Counted from the stretch's first letter, positions 16,084 to 24,790 are shown. The stretch is DNA of 29,986 bases from JBBTCJ01 sp038043285 (GCA_038043285.1 JBBTCJ010000051.1:1-29986), one strand, 5' to 3'. The notes: generated by a model not told the origin, from the letters alone. Translations and numbers: made by a program.

Positions 16084-16440
16084 ATGGAGGACCAGAAGCC
16101 GTTGACGGATGCGAACGTTCATGCCGCGCGCGATGCGAGAATAGAGAACCGCGAAGGACTGCACGCCCGGCCGGTGATGCGTTTTGTGGACTTGGCGCAG
16201 CGCTTCCGCGCCAAGGTGACGGTGGCCAACGTGACGCGCCGGGCCGAACAGGTCGATGGCAAGAGCGCCATGCAAATGATGCTTCTGGAGGCGACGCAGG
16301 GAAACATCTTGAGGATCGAAGCGGCGGGCGACGACGCGGCCGCGGCGGTCGACGCGCTGGCGAGGCTGGTGAAATCGGGTTTTGCCGCCGACGGGCCGGG
16401 TGCGGGGAATCCGTCCGAGGACGGCGTACAGAATGCGTAA
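16084..16440 (+). CDS. ptsH: Phosphocarrier protein HPr
   Basis: A 118-residue HPr. The core has RIENREGLHARPVMRF with the active His27, and DGKSAMQMMLLEATQG with Ser61 at the position phosphorylated by HPr kinase in other bacteria. AGDDAAAAVDALARLVKSGF forms the final helix. The spacing from His to Ser is 34 residues, three more than in typical HPr. The frame is open up to 15877, but the preceding 69 codons show no HPr similarity. ATG 16084 (AGGGG a base or two upstream) and ATG 16054 are the likely starts. It lies between EIIA and EI, as expected for a phosphorelay operon. Confidence 0.88.
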   Translation: MEDQKPLTDANVHAARDARIENREGLHARPVMRFVDLAQRFRAKVTVANVTRRAEQVDGKSAMQMMLLEATQGNILRIEAAGDDAAAAVDALARLVKSGFAADGPGAGNPSEDGVQNA

Positions 16441-16598
16441 CCGACCCCGCCTGGCGCGGCGCGCGGCTCCCAGCCGGTGCTTCGATCGACAGGATGGCGG
16501 CGCCACCAGGAGTTAAGAGGCTTTCCCGCGATGTTGAGATCGATCTGAGTTGTAGGAGCGATGGCGCGGGGACAACCTGCGACGCGTGGGAATCGACG

Positions 16599-18353
16599 AT
16601 GGAACGTCCGATGGAAATCCTACGCGGCATTTCGGTCGCCCCCGGGGTAGCGATCGGGGAGGCGGTGGTTCTGGAAGCCGAGGACGTTCGCATTCCATCG
16701 CGAACGGTCGCCAAGGCGGACGTTGCGGCCGAGCTGCGGACGCTGGAATCCGCCTTCAAGAAGTCCATCCACGAACTGGTAAAGCAAGCCGAATGGCTCC
16801 GCACTCAGCTTGGTCCGGACGCCGCGAGCGTGTTCCAGTGGCACATTGGCGTGCTTAAGGAGGAACGTCTGCGCGAGGGCATCGCCCAGATGGTCCGCGA
16901 GCAAAGCGCCTCGGCCGCATACGCCGCGAGCACGGTGATGCGCAACTATCAACGGCGGTTTCAGCAGATGACGGATCCGCTGCTGATTGAACGAACGCGC
17001 GACGTGCAGGATATCGAACGGCGACTGCTTCGGAACATCCTCGGAGAATCGCGAGAGGATCTTCGGCATTTGACCAAGCCGGCGATCCTGATCGCGCATG
17101 ACCTGACGCCGACGCAGACGGCGCATCTCGCGGAGACCAAAGTCATCGGCGTGGCGTTGGACGCGGGAGCGGCGACGTCGCACACCGCCATTTTGCTCCG
17201 ATCCTGGGGAAAACCCGGGGTCATCGGGCTGAACGACGTGTCGACGCGAGTGAGCGGCGGTGACGTGGTGATCATCGACGGGACGCATCAACTGGTCATC
17301 GCCAGCCCCAACGAGGCGACGCTGGAGGAGTACCGCGAGCGCGAGCGGGCGTTTGTTCGGTTCGCGGACGAGTTGGCGGAGCTGAATGACCTTCCGGCGA
17401 TCACCAAGGACGGGCATCGGGTTCATCTTTACAGCAACATCGAGTTTCCGCCCGAGGCGGCGGCAGGAGTGGCCAAGGGCGCGGATGGAATCGGGCTGTA
17501 CCGAACGGAGTTTCTGTTCCTGCGGCCCGAGGGCGCCCCATCGGAGGATGAGCAATACGAAGCCTATCGCACGGCGATCGAGGGGGCCGGCGGGCGACCG
17601 GTGACCATCCGCACATTCGACCTTGGGGCGGACAAGTACACCCAGCAACGGCGCTATGAGCAGGAGCGGAACCCGATGCTGGGTCTCCGATCGATCCGCT
17701 ACAGCCTGCAAAACCTGGACATGTTCAAGGTCCAGCTTCGGGCGATCCTGCGTGCGGCCGGCCACGGCGACGTCCGGGTGATGTTTCCGTTGATCAACAG
17801 CCTATTGGAGTTCCGGCAGGCCAAGATGACGGTCCACGACGCCCGGGAGGATCTGGAGGATGCCGGGATTTCGGTTCCGGCAACCGTTCCGGTCGGGATG
17901 ATGCTGGAGACCCCCGCGGCGGCCTTGCAGGTCAAGGAGTTCTGTCGAGAAGTGGACTTTATCAGCATTGGGACCAACGACTTGATTCAATACCTCCTGG
18001 CGGTGGACCGGGGGAACGAGCAGGTCTCCCAGCTGTACACCCCGTCGCACCCGGCCGTGCTGCGGGCCTTGCGCGACGTGGTCCGGGCATGTACACAGGC
18101 GGGGGTTGAGTGTAGTCTATGCGGCGAAATGGCTGGTTCGCCGCTGTATACCATGTTCCTGCTGGGGATCGGGTTGCGGACATTCTCGATGGCGCCGGCC
18201 AATATTGCGGAAGTGAAGAAATTGATCCGGCTGGTCGGCATCGGACAGGCCCAGCGCGTGGCGCGCAAGGCGTTGGGTTTCGAGACCGACCGGCAGGTGA
18301 CCAATTACCTGAGGGACGAGATACGCAAGATGCTTCCTGAGGATCCGATCTGA
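16599..18353 (+). CDS. ptsI: Phosphoenolpyruvate--protein phosphotransferase (PTS Enzyme I)
   Basis: A 584-residue Enzyme I, which takes phosphate from PEP and passes it to HPr. Seen: the N-terminal swivelling part LRGISVAPGVAIGEAVVLE, the phospho-His motif GAATSHTAILLRSWGKPGV (His195), and the PEP-binding barrel. The barrel carries DGIGLYRTEFLFL, RTFDLGADKYTQQ, NPMLGLRSIRY, VPVGMMLETPAAALQ, SIGTNDLIQYLLAVDRGN and CSLCGEMAG with the catalytic-type Cys. Length equals that of classical EI (about 575). The frame is open a further 243 codons upstream over HPr, but that part is a shadow. ATG 16599 and 16611 are both possible. No PTS permease gene is in the window. Confidence 0.95.
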   Translation: MERPMEILRGISVAPGVAIGEAVVLEAEDVRIPSRTVAKADVAAELRTLESAFKKSIHELVKQAEWLRTQLGPDAASVFQWHIGVLKEERLREGIAQMVREQSASAAYAASTVMRNYQRRFQQMTDPLLIERTRDVQDIERRLLRNILGESREDLRHLTKPAILIAHDLTPTQTAHLAETKVIGVALDAGAATSHTAILLRSWGKPGVIGLNDVSTRVSGGDVVIIDGTHQLVIASPNEATLEEYRERERAFVRFADELAELNDLPAITKDGHRVHLYSNIEFPPEAAAGVAKGADGIGLYRTEFLFLRPEGAPSEDEQYEAYRTAIEGAGGRPVTIRTFDLGADKYTQQRRYEQERNPMLGLRSIRYSLQNLDMFKVQLRAILRAAGHGDVRVMFPLINSLLEFRQAKMTVHDAREDLEDAGISVPATVPVGMMLETPAAALQVKEFCREVDFISIGTNDLIQYLLAVDRGNEQVSQLYTPSHPAVLRALRDVVRACTQAGVECSLCGEMAGSPLYTMFLLGIGLRTFSMAPANIAEVKKLIRLVGIGQAQRVARKALGFETDRQVTNYLRDEIRKMLPEDPI

Positions 18354-18432
18354 CGGGGACGACGCGGGTCTTTGGAAGGCATGCAGGGGTGTCACAGCGT
18401 CCGCCGCAGGGCGACAGGGAAGCGCGCGGACG

Positions 18433-19104
18433 ATGGACGACACGCGGAGGAATGAGACATCGGGCGAGTCGCCGCGGCATCGATGGATGCTGACGTTCAG
18501 TATCGCGGGTGATCTACGGTTCATCTCCCATCACGATACGCTGCGACTGTTTCAGCGGGCGCTGGCCCGCGCGGCTTTGCCCGTACGGCACTCGGAAGGG
18601 TTCAACCCGCATCCGCGGATGACCCTGCCGTTGCCGCGTCCGGTCGGCATCGCCTCGGACGCCGAGGCGGTGATCGTGGAGTTCGACCAATCGGTCGCGC
18701 CCGACGATCTTCTGCAACGCCTCCAACGTCACACCCCGGCGGACCTCAACTTGTTCGGCGTACGTCGTCTGGCCGTCGGGGAGCACCCTCGGCCGAACAC
18801 GGTGCGATATCGCATCGATCCGGCGGAGACGCTGATTCCTGATTTGGCCGAGCGAGCTTGCCGATTGCTGGCATCCAGCGTCGTCCCCGTGGAACGAACG
18901 AACCCTAAGAAGAGGGGCGCTGTGGAGGTCGTGGATATACGCCCGTATCTGGTGGACATCCAGACGGACGATCAAGCCGCGGTCATCACGCTCCGCGTGA
19001 CCGGGGCGGGTACAGCCAAACCCGCCGAGGTCGCGAGCTTTCTGGGGCATCCGCCCGGACCGATGAACCATCGGATCCGGCGACTGGAGATCCAATGGGA
19101 ATAG
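18433..19104 (+). CDS. DUF2344 / TIGR03936 radical-SAM-linked protein
   Basis: A 223-residue protein with the DUF2344 hallmarks: a beginning RWMLTFSIAGDLRFISHHD, then LRLFQRALARAALPVRHSEG, FNPHPRMTLPLPRPVG, and a predicted strand/helix pattern to HRIRRLEIQWE. The family is found fused or next to a B12-binding radical SAM protein (TIGR03960) and often upstream of RNase E/G, as here. The biochemical function is not known to me; a link to RNA modification has been suspected from context. The radical SAM partner is missing here (upstream is ptsI). The stop overlaps the RNase gene start by ten bases, so translation is probably coupled. Confidence 0.85.
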   Translation: MDDTRRNETSGESPRHRWMLTFSIAGDLRFISHHDTLRLFQRALARAALPVRHSEGFNPHPRMTLPLPRPVGIASDAEAVIVEFDQSVAPDDLLQRLQRHTPADLNLFGVRRLAVGEHPRPNTVRYRIDPAETLIPDLAERACRLLASSVVPVERTNPKKRGAVEVVDIRPYLVDIQTDDQAAVITLRVTGAGTAKPAEVASFLGHPPGPMNHRIRRLEIQWE

Positions 19105-21464
19105 AACCATCTACCGGCGAGTCCTCGACGGAACGCCAAGACCGCGACCCAGGCACGCCGAAGCGAAAGCGAGCCCGGCGTCCCGCCCGACGGTCGCCGC
19201 GCGCCGGGGCGGCGATCTCCGACGCGACGTCAGAGTTGACGGCCGTCGAATCGACTTCCGCGCCGGTAGCGACTAGCGCTGAACAAGTTGACGTGTCGGA
19301 GTTGGCCGCCTTGACTGTCGGCGCGCCTTCCGGATCGACGGGTACCGCCGACGAGGCTAAACGCCGTCCGCTGCGGCGGCGTCGCGGACGGCGCAAGAGC
19401 GAACCTGCCGTGGGTGGCGCGTTGCAAGCCGATCCGTCCTCGCCGGATGCAGCGGAAGCGGAGGAGCCGGCGGCGCCAGACTCGACGGAAACCGCCGAGG
19501 AACTTAGCCGCGACGGTGCAGAACCTGTGGTTGCTTCCCCGTCGACAGCGCGGGGTGAGCCCGGCACTTCCAAACCACCGCGCAGGCGTCGCGGGCGTCG
19601 TCGGCGCTCGCCGGCCGATTCGCCGCCGGCCGCGGTCACGTCGGCGCTGCCTTCCGCTCCTGCGAGGGCGTTGCCGGTCGAGGAGGACAACGATTTCGGC
19701 GTCGATCTAGACATGCTGGACCTGGACGCCCCGCTGCTTGCCGGTCCGGCGATGTCGCCCAATGAATCGATGGTTGGATCGGGGGCGCGGTCGGCGGCGG
19801 GATCCTCCGCGCCGACGGAAGCCCTCGTTGGCCCAGGGGTGACGGCGTTTTCCGGGCGACGTCGCTATGGCGCCGATGCGGGCAAGGATAACCACGTTGG
19901 CTCGGGTCGGGAGATGATCATCAACGTTTCGCCCGGTCTGGAGTGCCGCATCTCCTTGTTGCAGGGCGGGCGGTTGGAAGAGCTGTTCATCGAGCGTCAA
20001 ACGGCGCAGTCGAACGTCGGAAACATCTACAAAGCGCGGGTGACGAACGTGGAGCCAAGCATCCAGGCGGCGTTCGTGGACTTCGGGCGGCAAAAGAACG
20101 GCTTCCTGCACATTTCGGACGTTCAGCCGCAGTATTTTCCGAATCACGCCGGCGGAGCGGAAGACGTAGGGCGAAAGATTCCACGTCATCATCGTCCGCC
20201 GATCCAGAAATGTTTCCGTCGCGGGCAAGAGGTGATTGTTCAGATTACGAAGGAGGGCGTGGGCACGAAGGGTCCGACGCTGACGTCGTACCTGTCGATC
20301 CCCGGTCGGTACCTGGTGATGATGCCGGGAATGAGTCATCACGGGGTGTCTCGTAAGATCGAGGACGAGGCGTCGCGGCGCGAGATGCGGGATTTGTTGG
20401 CGGAACTGGAGCTTCCCAAGGGAATGGGATTCATCCTGAGGACCGCGGGGCTAGATCGCGGCAAGCGTGATCTGCAGCGCGATCTGACGTATCTGACGCG
20501 GTTGTGGAAGACGGTCGCCGAGCGGATCCGGACCCTGAAGGCGCCGTGCGAGTTGTACCGCGAATCGGATCTGGTCACGCGGACGCTGCGCGACGTGTAC
20601 ACCAGCGACGTGGATCGGATCGTGGTGGACGACCCGGCGACGGCGCGGAAGGCCGATGAGTTCCTCAAGATCGCCCAACCCAGAACGAAGGCGGTCATCG
20701 AGTACTACGACCGCCGCGAACCGCTCTTCCACCACTTGGGGATCGAGGCGGAGATCGAACGGATCAACATGCGGCACGTACCGTTGGCTTCAGGCGGGTC
20801 GCTGGTGATCGACTCCACCGAGGCCATGGTGGCCATCGACGTGAACAGCGGACGGTTCCGAACGCCGGACGACGCGGAGGAAACGGCGTTGCAGATCAAC
20901 CTGGAGGCTGCCGAAGAGATCGCGCGGCAGCTTCGCCTTCGTGACCTGGGCGGCCTGATCGTGTGCGACTTCATTGACATGCGGTTTGATCGCAACAAGA
21001 GGAAGGTGGAGGGTTCGTTGCGGGACGCCCTGAAGAAACACAAGGAACGAGCGCGGACGCTGCGAATGAGCGCCTTCGGGCTGATTGAGATGACCCGCCA
21101 GCGGCAGGGACCGTCGATCCAGCGCAACCTGTACACGGATTGTGCGCATTGTCACGGGTCGGGACATGTGAAGATGTCGGACACGGTTATGCTCGACGCG
21201 ATGCGCTTGATCCAATTGGCCGCCCACCACGAGGAGGTGCATCGGATATCCGTTGCGGTGGCGCCGGCGATCGCGTACCAGCTCCTCAACAGCAAGCGCG
21301 ATTTGCTGCACCAGATCGAGGTGGAAACGAACAAGCTGATCGTCGTCCGCGGCGACGAGGGGTTCACCAGCGACCAACTGCAAGTGCAATGCGAAGACGC
21401 GCGAGGGCGCGAGATCTCGATCGGGACCGGGTCGCTGAGCACACCGACGTCGCGGCCGGGGTAG
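19095..21464 (+). CDS. Ribonuclease E/G-family endoribonuclease with N-terminal arginine-rich disordered extension
   Basis: A 789-residue endoribonuclease for mRNA decay and rRNA/tRNA maturation. The catalytic core begins near residue 280 (INVSPGLECRISLLQGGRLE). It has an S1 domain (NIYKARVTNVEPSIQAAFVD, FGRQKNGFLHISDV), metal-binding Asp582 (VAIDVNSGRF) and Asp625 (IVCDFIDMRFD), and the Zn-link cysteines Cys683 and Cys686 (CAHCHGSG). Spacings of 43 and 58 residues between these equal those of E. coli RNase E (303, 346, 404). The C-terminus ends where the E. coli core ends (about residue 510), so there is no C-terminal scaffold. Instead, residues 1-275 are low-complexity with basic patches at 23-36, 89-101 and 160-172, plus an acidic/hydrophobic stretch at 196-211. 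ATG 19095 overlaps the upstream gene. Confidence 0.93.
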   Translation: MGIEPSTGESSTERQDRDPGTPKRKRARRPARRSPRAGAAISDATSELTAVESTSAPVATSAEQVDVSELAALTVGAPSGSTGTADEAKRRPLRRRRGRRKSEPAVGGALQADPSSPDAAEAEEPAAPDSTETAEELSRDGAEPVVASPSTARGEPGTSKPPRRRRGRRRRSPADSPPAAVTSALPSAPARALPVEEDNDFGVDLDMLDLDAPLLAGPAMSPNESMVGSGARSAAGSSAPTEALVGPGVTAFSGRRRYGADAGKDNHVGSGREMIINVSPGLECRISLLQGGRLEELFIERQTAQSNVGNIYKARVTNVEPSIQAAFVDFGRQKNGFLHISDVQPQYFPNHAGGAEDVGRKIPRHHRPPIQKCFRRGQEVIVQITKEGVGTKGPTLTSYLSIPGRYLVMMPGMSHHGVSRKIEDEASRREMRDLLAELELPKGMGFILRTAGLDRGKRDLQRDLTYLTRLWKTVAERIRTLKAPCELYRESDLVTRTLRDVYTSDVDRIVVDDPATARKADEFLKIAQPRTKAVIEYYDRREPLFHHLGIEAEIERINMRHVPLASGGSLVIDSTEAMVAIDVNSGRFRTPDDAEETALQINLEAAEEIARQLRLRDLGGLIVCDFIDMRFDRNKRKVEGSLRDALKKHKERARTLRMSAFGLIEMTRQRQGPSIQRNLYTDCAHCHGSGHVKMSDTVMLDAMRLIQLAAHHEEVHRISVAVAPAIAYQLLNSKRDLLHQIEVETNKLIVVRGDEGFTSDQLQVQCEDARGREISIGTGSLSTPTSRPG

Positions 21465-21702
21465 CCTGTTGGTCGACCGACGTGCGATCATCTCGCCGCG
21501 CCGGCGGCGCGAATCCAGGCAACCGAGAGATCGCCAAATTGGGCGATGCGGCGCGTCGAACAAGGGTCTTTGTCCGGATGGGCCGTGCTGGATCGCACTT
21601 TCTGCGGTTGCCGTAGCCGGGTACGATTCAGGCCGACTTGGGTAGGGCGCTGGGGTCGGGGTGAGTAGGGCCGGTGGTGCGCATCCAAGGGGATCTCCAC
21701 TC

Positions 21703-22251
21703 GTGAGCGTGTCTCAACGGAACACGAAGCTCGAAGCCGAGCTGAGGGCGATGCTTGGGAAGAAGTTCCCGGGCGTCGAGATTTCCTTTGGCCCCAGCGA
21801 TCGCTGGAAGCGCAATTGTGTCACCTTTCGCTGGAAAGGATTCGCGGACCTGCTTCCGGAGGAGCGATTTCAGCGTCTTGCGACCGAAATCTCGGAGGAG
21901 TTCCGCGAAGCCAAAATGAAGGGCTGTGTCTGGCTGGAGCTGGCGCCCGACGAGACCGTAGATCAATTCCTCAAACTGCCTCGAAGTGAGGACGTCGCCG
22001 GCCGAGAGCCTCGCGTCGCGGCGGAGTTGGAAAGGGTGGAATTCTTCGCCGCGATGAAGAAGGCGATGGGAGCGAATCCGAAGAAGAAATGCGGCGGTGA
22101 TTTTTCGCTGTCGATGCGGATTCTAGACGACAAGAAGCTCTCAACGACCATGGCCCGCGACGCAAAGCTGCTGTTCATCCGGCATGGTGCGTACTGCGAT
22201 TGTCAGGTTCTGGAAAGCGTGGCCGCGGAGCTTGCCGACCACGATGCGTAG
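21703..22251 (+). CDS. Conserved-looking protein of unknown function with C-terminal CDCQVL motif
   Basis: A 182-residue protein without a function I can name. The N-terminal part looks like a compact alpha/beta domain: LEAELRAMLGKKFPGVEISF, RNCVTFRWKGFADLLPEERF, then KMKGCVWLELAPDETVDQFL and LPRSEDV. The second half (about 118-182) carries PKKKCGGDFSLSMRILDDKK and ends LFIRHGAYCDCQVLESVAAE. The YCDC.VL ending resembles that of DUF2695 proteins. GTG 21703 is chosen because AAGGGGA lies about nine bases upstream; an in-frame GTG at 21661 adds 14 unconvincing residues. It precedes tgt by 34 bases on the same strand. Confidence 0.7.
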   Translation: MSVSQRNTKLEAELRAMLGKKFPGVEISFGPSDRWKRNCVTFRWKGFADLLPEERFQRLATEISEEFREAKMKGCVWLELAPDETVDQFLKLPRSEDVAGREPRVAAELERVEFFAAMKKAMGANPKKKCGGDFSLSMRILDDKKLSTTMARDAKLLFIRHGAYCDCQVLESVAAELADHDA

Positions 22252-22285
22252 CGGTCGCGGTTCGCCCGGATGATCCCTTCGACGA

Positions 22286-23431
22286 ATGCATAGCCCTTCG
22301 AAATTCCACTTTCGCGTCGTTCATCGAGATCGGACGGCCAGGGTCGGTGTCTTACAAACTCCGCACGGGGTGGTCGAGACACCGGCGTTCATGCCGGTGG
22401 GGACAGCCGGTTCGGTCAAAGGCGTGACGCCGCCGCAGCTCCGAATGACGGGGACGCAGATGATCCTGGCCAATACGTACCATCTTCAGCTTCGCCCGAC
22501 GGCGGAGGTGGTGCGCGACCTGGGTGGGCTGCATCGGTTCATGGGCTGGGACGGCCCGATCCTCACCGACAGCGGGGGCTATCAGGTGTTCTCGTTGGCG
22601 GGGATCAATCGGATCGACGACGAAGGGGTCGAGTTCCGCTCGCACGTTGATGGGGCCATGCTTCGACTGGACGCATCGACCGCGATTGACATCCAAAACA
22701 AACTCGGCGCCGACGTGATCATGGCCTTCGACGAGTGCCCTCCGCTTCCGTCTCGCCGCGAGGCGTTGGAAAGGGCTGTCAACCGAACCATCCGCTGGGC
22801 GCAACTTTCCAAGGACGCACACCGGCGCGAGGATCAGGCGCTGTTCGGGATCGTGCAGGGGGGGTTGGACCTGGATCTGCGGGCGCGGTGCGCGGCGGAG
22901 CTGACGGCGATCGGGTTCGATGGGTACGCGGTCGGCGGGCTTTCCGTCGGGGAAACGCATGAGGAGATGGCCGGCATTCTGCCGGTGGTGACGGGCACGT
23001 TGCCCCAGGACAGGCCGCGGTACCTGATGGGCGTCGGGACACCGCGTGATCTACTTGCGGCGGTCACCGCGGGGGTGGACATGTTCGACTGCGTCCTGCC
23101 GACGCGCAACGGGCGGAACAGCCAGGCGTTCACGGCCGCGGGGTTGTTGCGGATGCGGAACGAACGGCATCGTCTGGACGATCGGCCATTGGAGGACGGT
23201 TGCGACTGTGAGGCCTGCGGGCGGTTCAGTCGCGGTTACGTCCGGCACCTCTTTCTCAGCGGCGAGATGCTCGGACCGACCCTGACGTCGATTCACAATC
23301 TGCGGTTCTTTCAGCGATTCATGTCCCGGATTCGGGAGTTGATTTCCGAAGGAAACTTGTCGAGAATCCCGGTCGAGTTCCCGATCGCCGGGATGGCGAG
23401 GATCGACACGGACGACGAGGCTGCGATATGA
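22286..23431 (+). CDS. tgt: tRNA-guanine transglycosylase
   Basis: Tgt exchanges guanine-34 of GUN-anticodon tRNAs for the queuosine precursor preQ1. The 381-residue TIM barrel has all key parts: TPAFMPVGTAGSVKG, NTYHLQLRP, the catalytic TDSGGYQVFSLA (Asp95), FGIVQGG, VGGLSVGE, and the nucleophile region DMFDCVLPTRNGRN (Asp268). The zinc site is Cys306, Cys308, Cys311 and His337, the spacing seen in other bacterial Tgt. ATG 22286 has no strong ribosome binding site. The stop overlaps yajC as ATGA, the usual tgt-yajC arrangement in bacteria. Confidence 0.97.
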   Translation: MHSPSKFHFRVVHRDRTARVGVLQTPHGVVETPAFMPVGTAGSVKGVTPPQLRMTGTQMILANTYHLQLRPTAEVVRDLGGLHRFMGWDGPILTDSGGYQVFSLAGINRIDDEGVEFRSHVDGAMLRLDASTAIDIQNKLGADVIMAFDECPPLPSRREALERAVNRTIRWAQLSKDAHRREDQALFGIVQGGLDLDLRARCAAELTAIGFDGYAVGGLSVGETHEEMAGILPVVTGTLPQDRPRYLMGVGTPRDLLAAVTAGVDMFDCVLPTRNGRNSQAFTAAGLLRMRNERHRLDDRPLEDGCDCEACGRFSRGYVRHLFLSGEMLGPTLTSIHNLRFFQRFMSRIRELISEGNLSRIPVEFPIAGMARIDTDDEAAI

Positions 23432-23772
23432 ACAGTTGGACGACCGTTTTAGGACAATCGACGCAGCCCGGCGGGTCTTCGCCTGCGGCGAGTTTTTTCC
23501 CGATCGCCCTGATGTTGGCGTTCGTGGTCTTCATGCTCCTGACCTCGCGAAGCCAGCGGCGGCGCGAGCAGCGGGACCGCGACTCCATGCAGGGGCGTTT
23601 GGCCAAGAATCACCGGGTTCTCACCGTCGGAGGGATCATCGGCACGGTGATGTCGGTCAAGGACGACGAGGTCGTGCTTAAGGTTGACGAAACGACGAAC
23701 ACAAAGATGACTTTCCTGCGAAGCAGCATCCAGCGAATTTTCGACGAGCCAAGCGTTCCAGCGAAGTCGTAA
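23428..23772 (+). CDS. yajC: Sec translocon accessory subunit YajC
   Basis: A 114-residue protein with one membrane segment (residues about 23-40, FFPIALMLAFVVFMLL) followed by basic SRSQRRREQR, the HRVLTVGGIIGTVMSVKDDE fold motif, and KMTFLRSSIQRIF. This is the classical YajC/preprotein translocase layout; YajC associates with SecDF and YidC in the inner membrane. Its start overlaps the tgt stop by four bases, so the two are co-translated. secD, usually next, is not in this window; an unrelated exported protein follows instead after 186 bases. Confidence 0.93.
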   Translation: MNSWTTVLGQSTQPGGSSPAASFFPIALMLAFVVFMLLTSRSQRRREQRDRDSMQGRLAKNHRVLTVGGIIGTVMSVKDDEVVLKVDETTNTKMTFLRSSIQRIFDEPSVPAKS

Positions 23773-23958
23773 TCAGCCAATTACACCTGCGGCAACTCTT
23801 TTCGTGCAGGATTCGACGGATTTTCGCGTCCGATCGGTCCGAACTTGTGTATAGACAAAAGGCGACCCCCCTAGATCCGTGCTTGCCAAGGGGGAGGGGG
23901 CTGCGGCTGAGTCCGCTGACCCCGTTGCGCCGATGGGATTGTCGCCGGCGATGACACG

Positions 23959-24681
23959 ATGCTGACGCGCTGGATTCGACCGACGATTGTTCTGCTTGCG
24001 GCTGCGTGCGGCGTGGGGCTGACGTTCGTCGTGACCCGCAACGCCGAACTTCGACGCCTCAACGCTGAGGTCCAGCGGCTGGAGCAGGACAAGAAGCAAC
24101 TCGCGGAGTTTGCCGAGCGGCTGGGCGCATCGCGGCGGGTGGCCCAGGTCGAAGTCGTGAATCAACGGTCCCGTCCCGACGGGACGGTCATGAGTGTCAT
24201 GTTGTGGCACGAAGTCGCCGCGGACGGAAGCCTGGGCCAGCCGCAGTACGTGGAGACCAGCGGAGGGTTGGTCTATTTCGAGGCGGCCGTGGTCAAGTTC
24301 CAGACGCAACTGGTGGGCGCCGGCGATGTCGCGCGGGGGACGAGTTTGGCGCTGTTCCGTCGCATCTTCGGTGAATGTCAGACGCCATCCTCGGCGGCTG
24401 AACTCGATCGAACGACCTTAGCGTCCGCGAAGCCGGGGACCGATCGTCCGACCCTGGAACCGAGGCTGTGGGAGATCTTCTGGCAACTGATGGACGACCC
24501 GGCGCTCGCCGAGCAGTACGGGGTGCGGGTGGCGCAGGTCGAGGCGCCGGCGGTCGTCGTCCATACGGGACAGGTCTTTGAGGTCACGCTTGATGCAGCG
24601 GGCGGGTTGAACGTTCGCCTGCTGGGTCGGCGACAGAATTCTCGACCAGCGGCTGCAGAGATTGCGTTCTGGCGACCCTAG
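23959..24681 (+). CDS. Membrane-anchored coiled-coil protein of unknown function
   Basis: A 240-residue protein with one N-terminal membrane segment (residues about 7-25, IRPTIVLLAAACGVGLTFV). A coiled coil rich in heptads follows (LRRLNAEVQRLEQDKKQLAE, about 31-55), and then an extracytoplasmic globular part. Recognisable blocks are RVAQVEVVNQRSRPDGTVMS, GGLVYFEAAVVKFQTQLVGA, LALFRRIFGE, LWEIFWQLMDDPALAEQYGV and VFEVTLDAAGGLNVRLL. I have the impression that this order of blocks recurs in planctomycete proteins, but I know no function. It starts from ATG 23959 near an AGGGGGAGGGGG-type purine run about 60 bases upstream that is too distant to be a ribosome binding site. Confidence 0.7.
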   Translation: MLTRWIRPTIVLLAAACGVGLTFVVTRNAELRRLNAEVQRLEQDKKQLAEFAERLGASRRVAQVEVVNQRSRPDGTVMSVMLWHEVAADGSLGQPQYVETSGGLVYFEAAVVKFQTQLVGAGDVARGTSLALFRRIFGECQTPSSAAELDRTTLASAKPGTDRPTLEPRLWEIFWQLMDDPALAEQYGVRVAQVEAPAVVVHTGQVFEVTLDAAGGLNVRLLGRRQNSRPAAAEIAFWRP

Positions 24682-24760
24682 AAGGCGATCGAGAAGGCCG
24701 ATCCGTGCGGCGAGCGTAAGCAGGTGGTTCCCCGAACATTCGGGCGAAGGCGTGAAAAAC

Positions 24761-24790
24761 CACTCCCTCACGGTCGCGGCGCTGATCAAA
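24761..24790. repeat. Dispersed repeat copy, CTCCCTCACGGTCGCGG family
   Basis: Shares CTCCCTCACGGTCGCGGC with the hairpin at 13036, the pair at 26204/26248 and the inverted copy at 27002. This copy lies between the coiled-coil gene and kynureninase and lacks the right arm. Confidence 0.75.

Noticed and set aside
15870..16598. Extension of the Enzyme I frame upstream to 15870 (827 codons)
   Set aside because: The extra 243 codons overlap the HPr gene in another frame, are Arg-rich and have no EI similarity.
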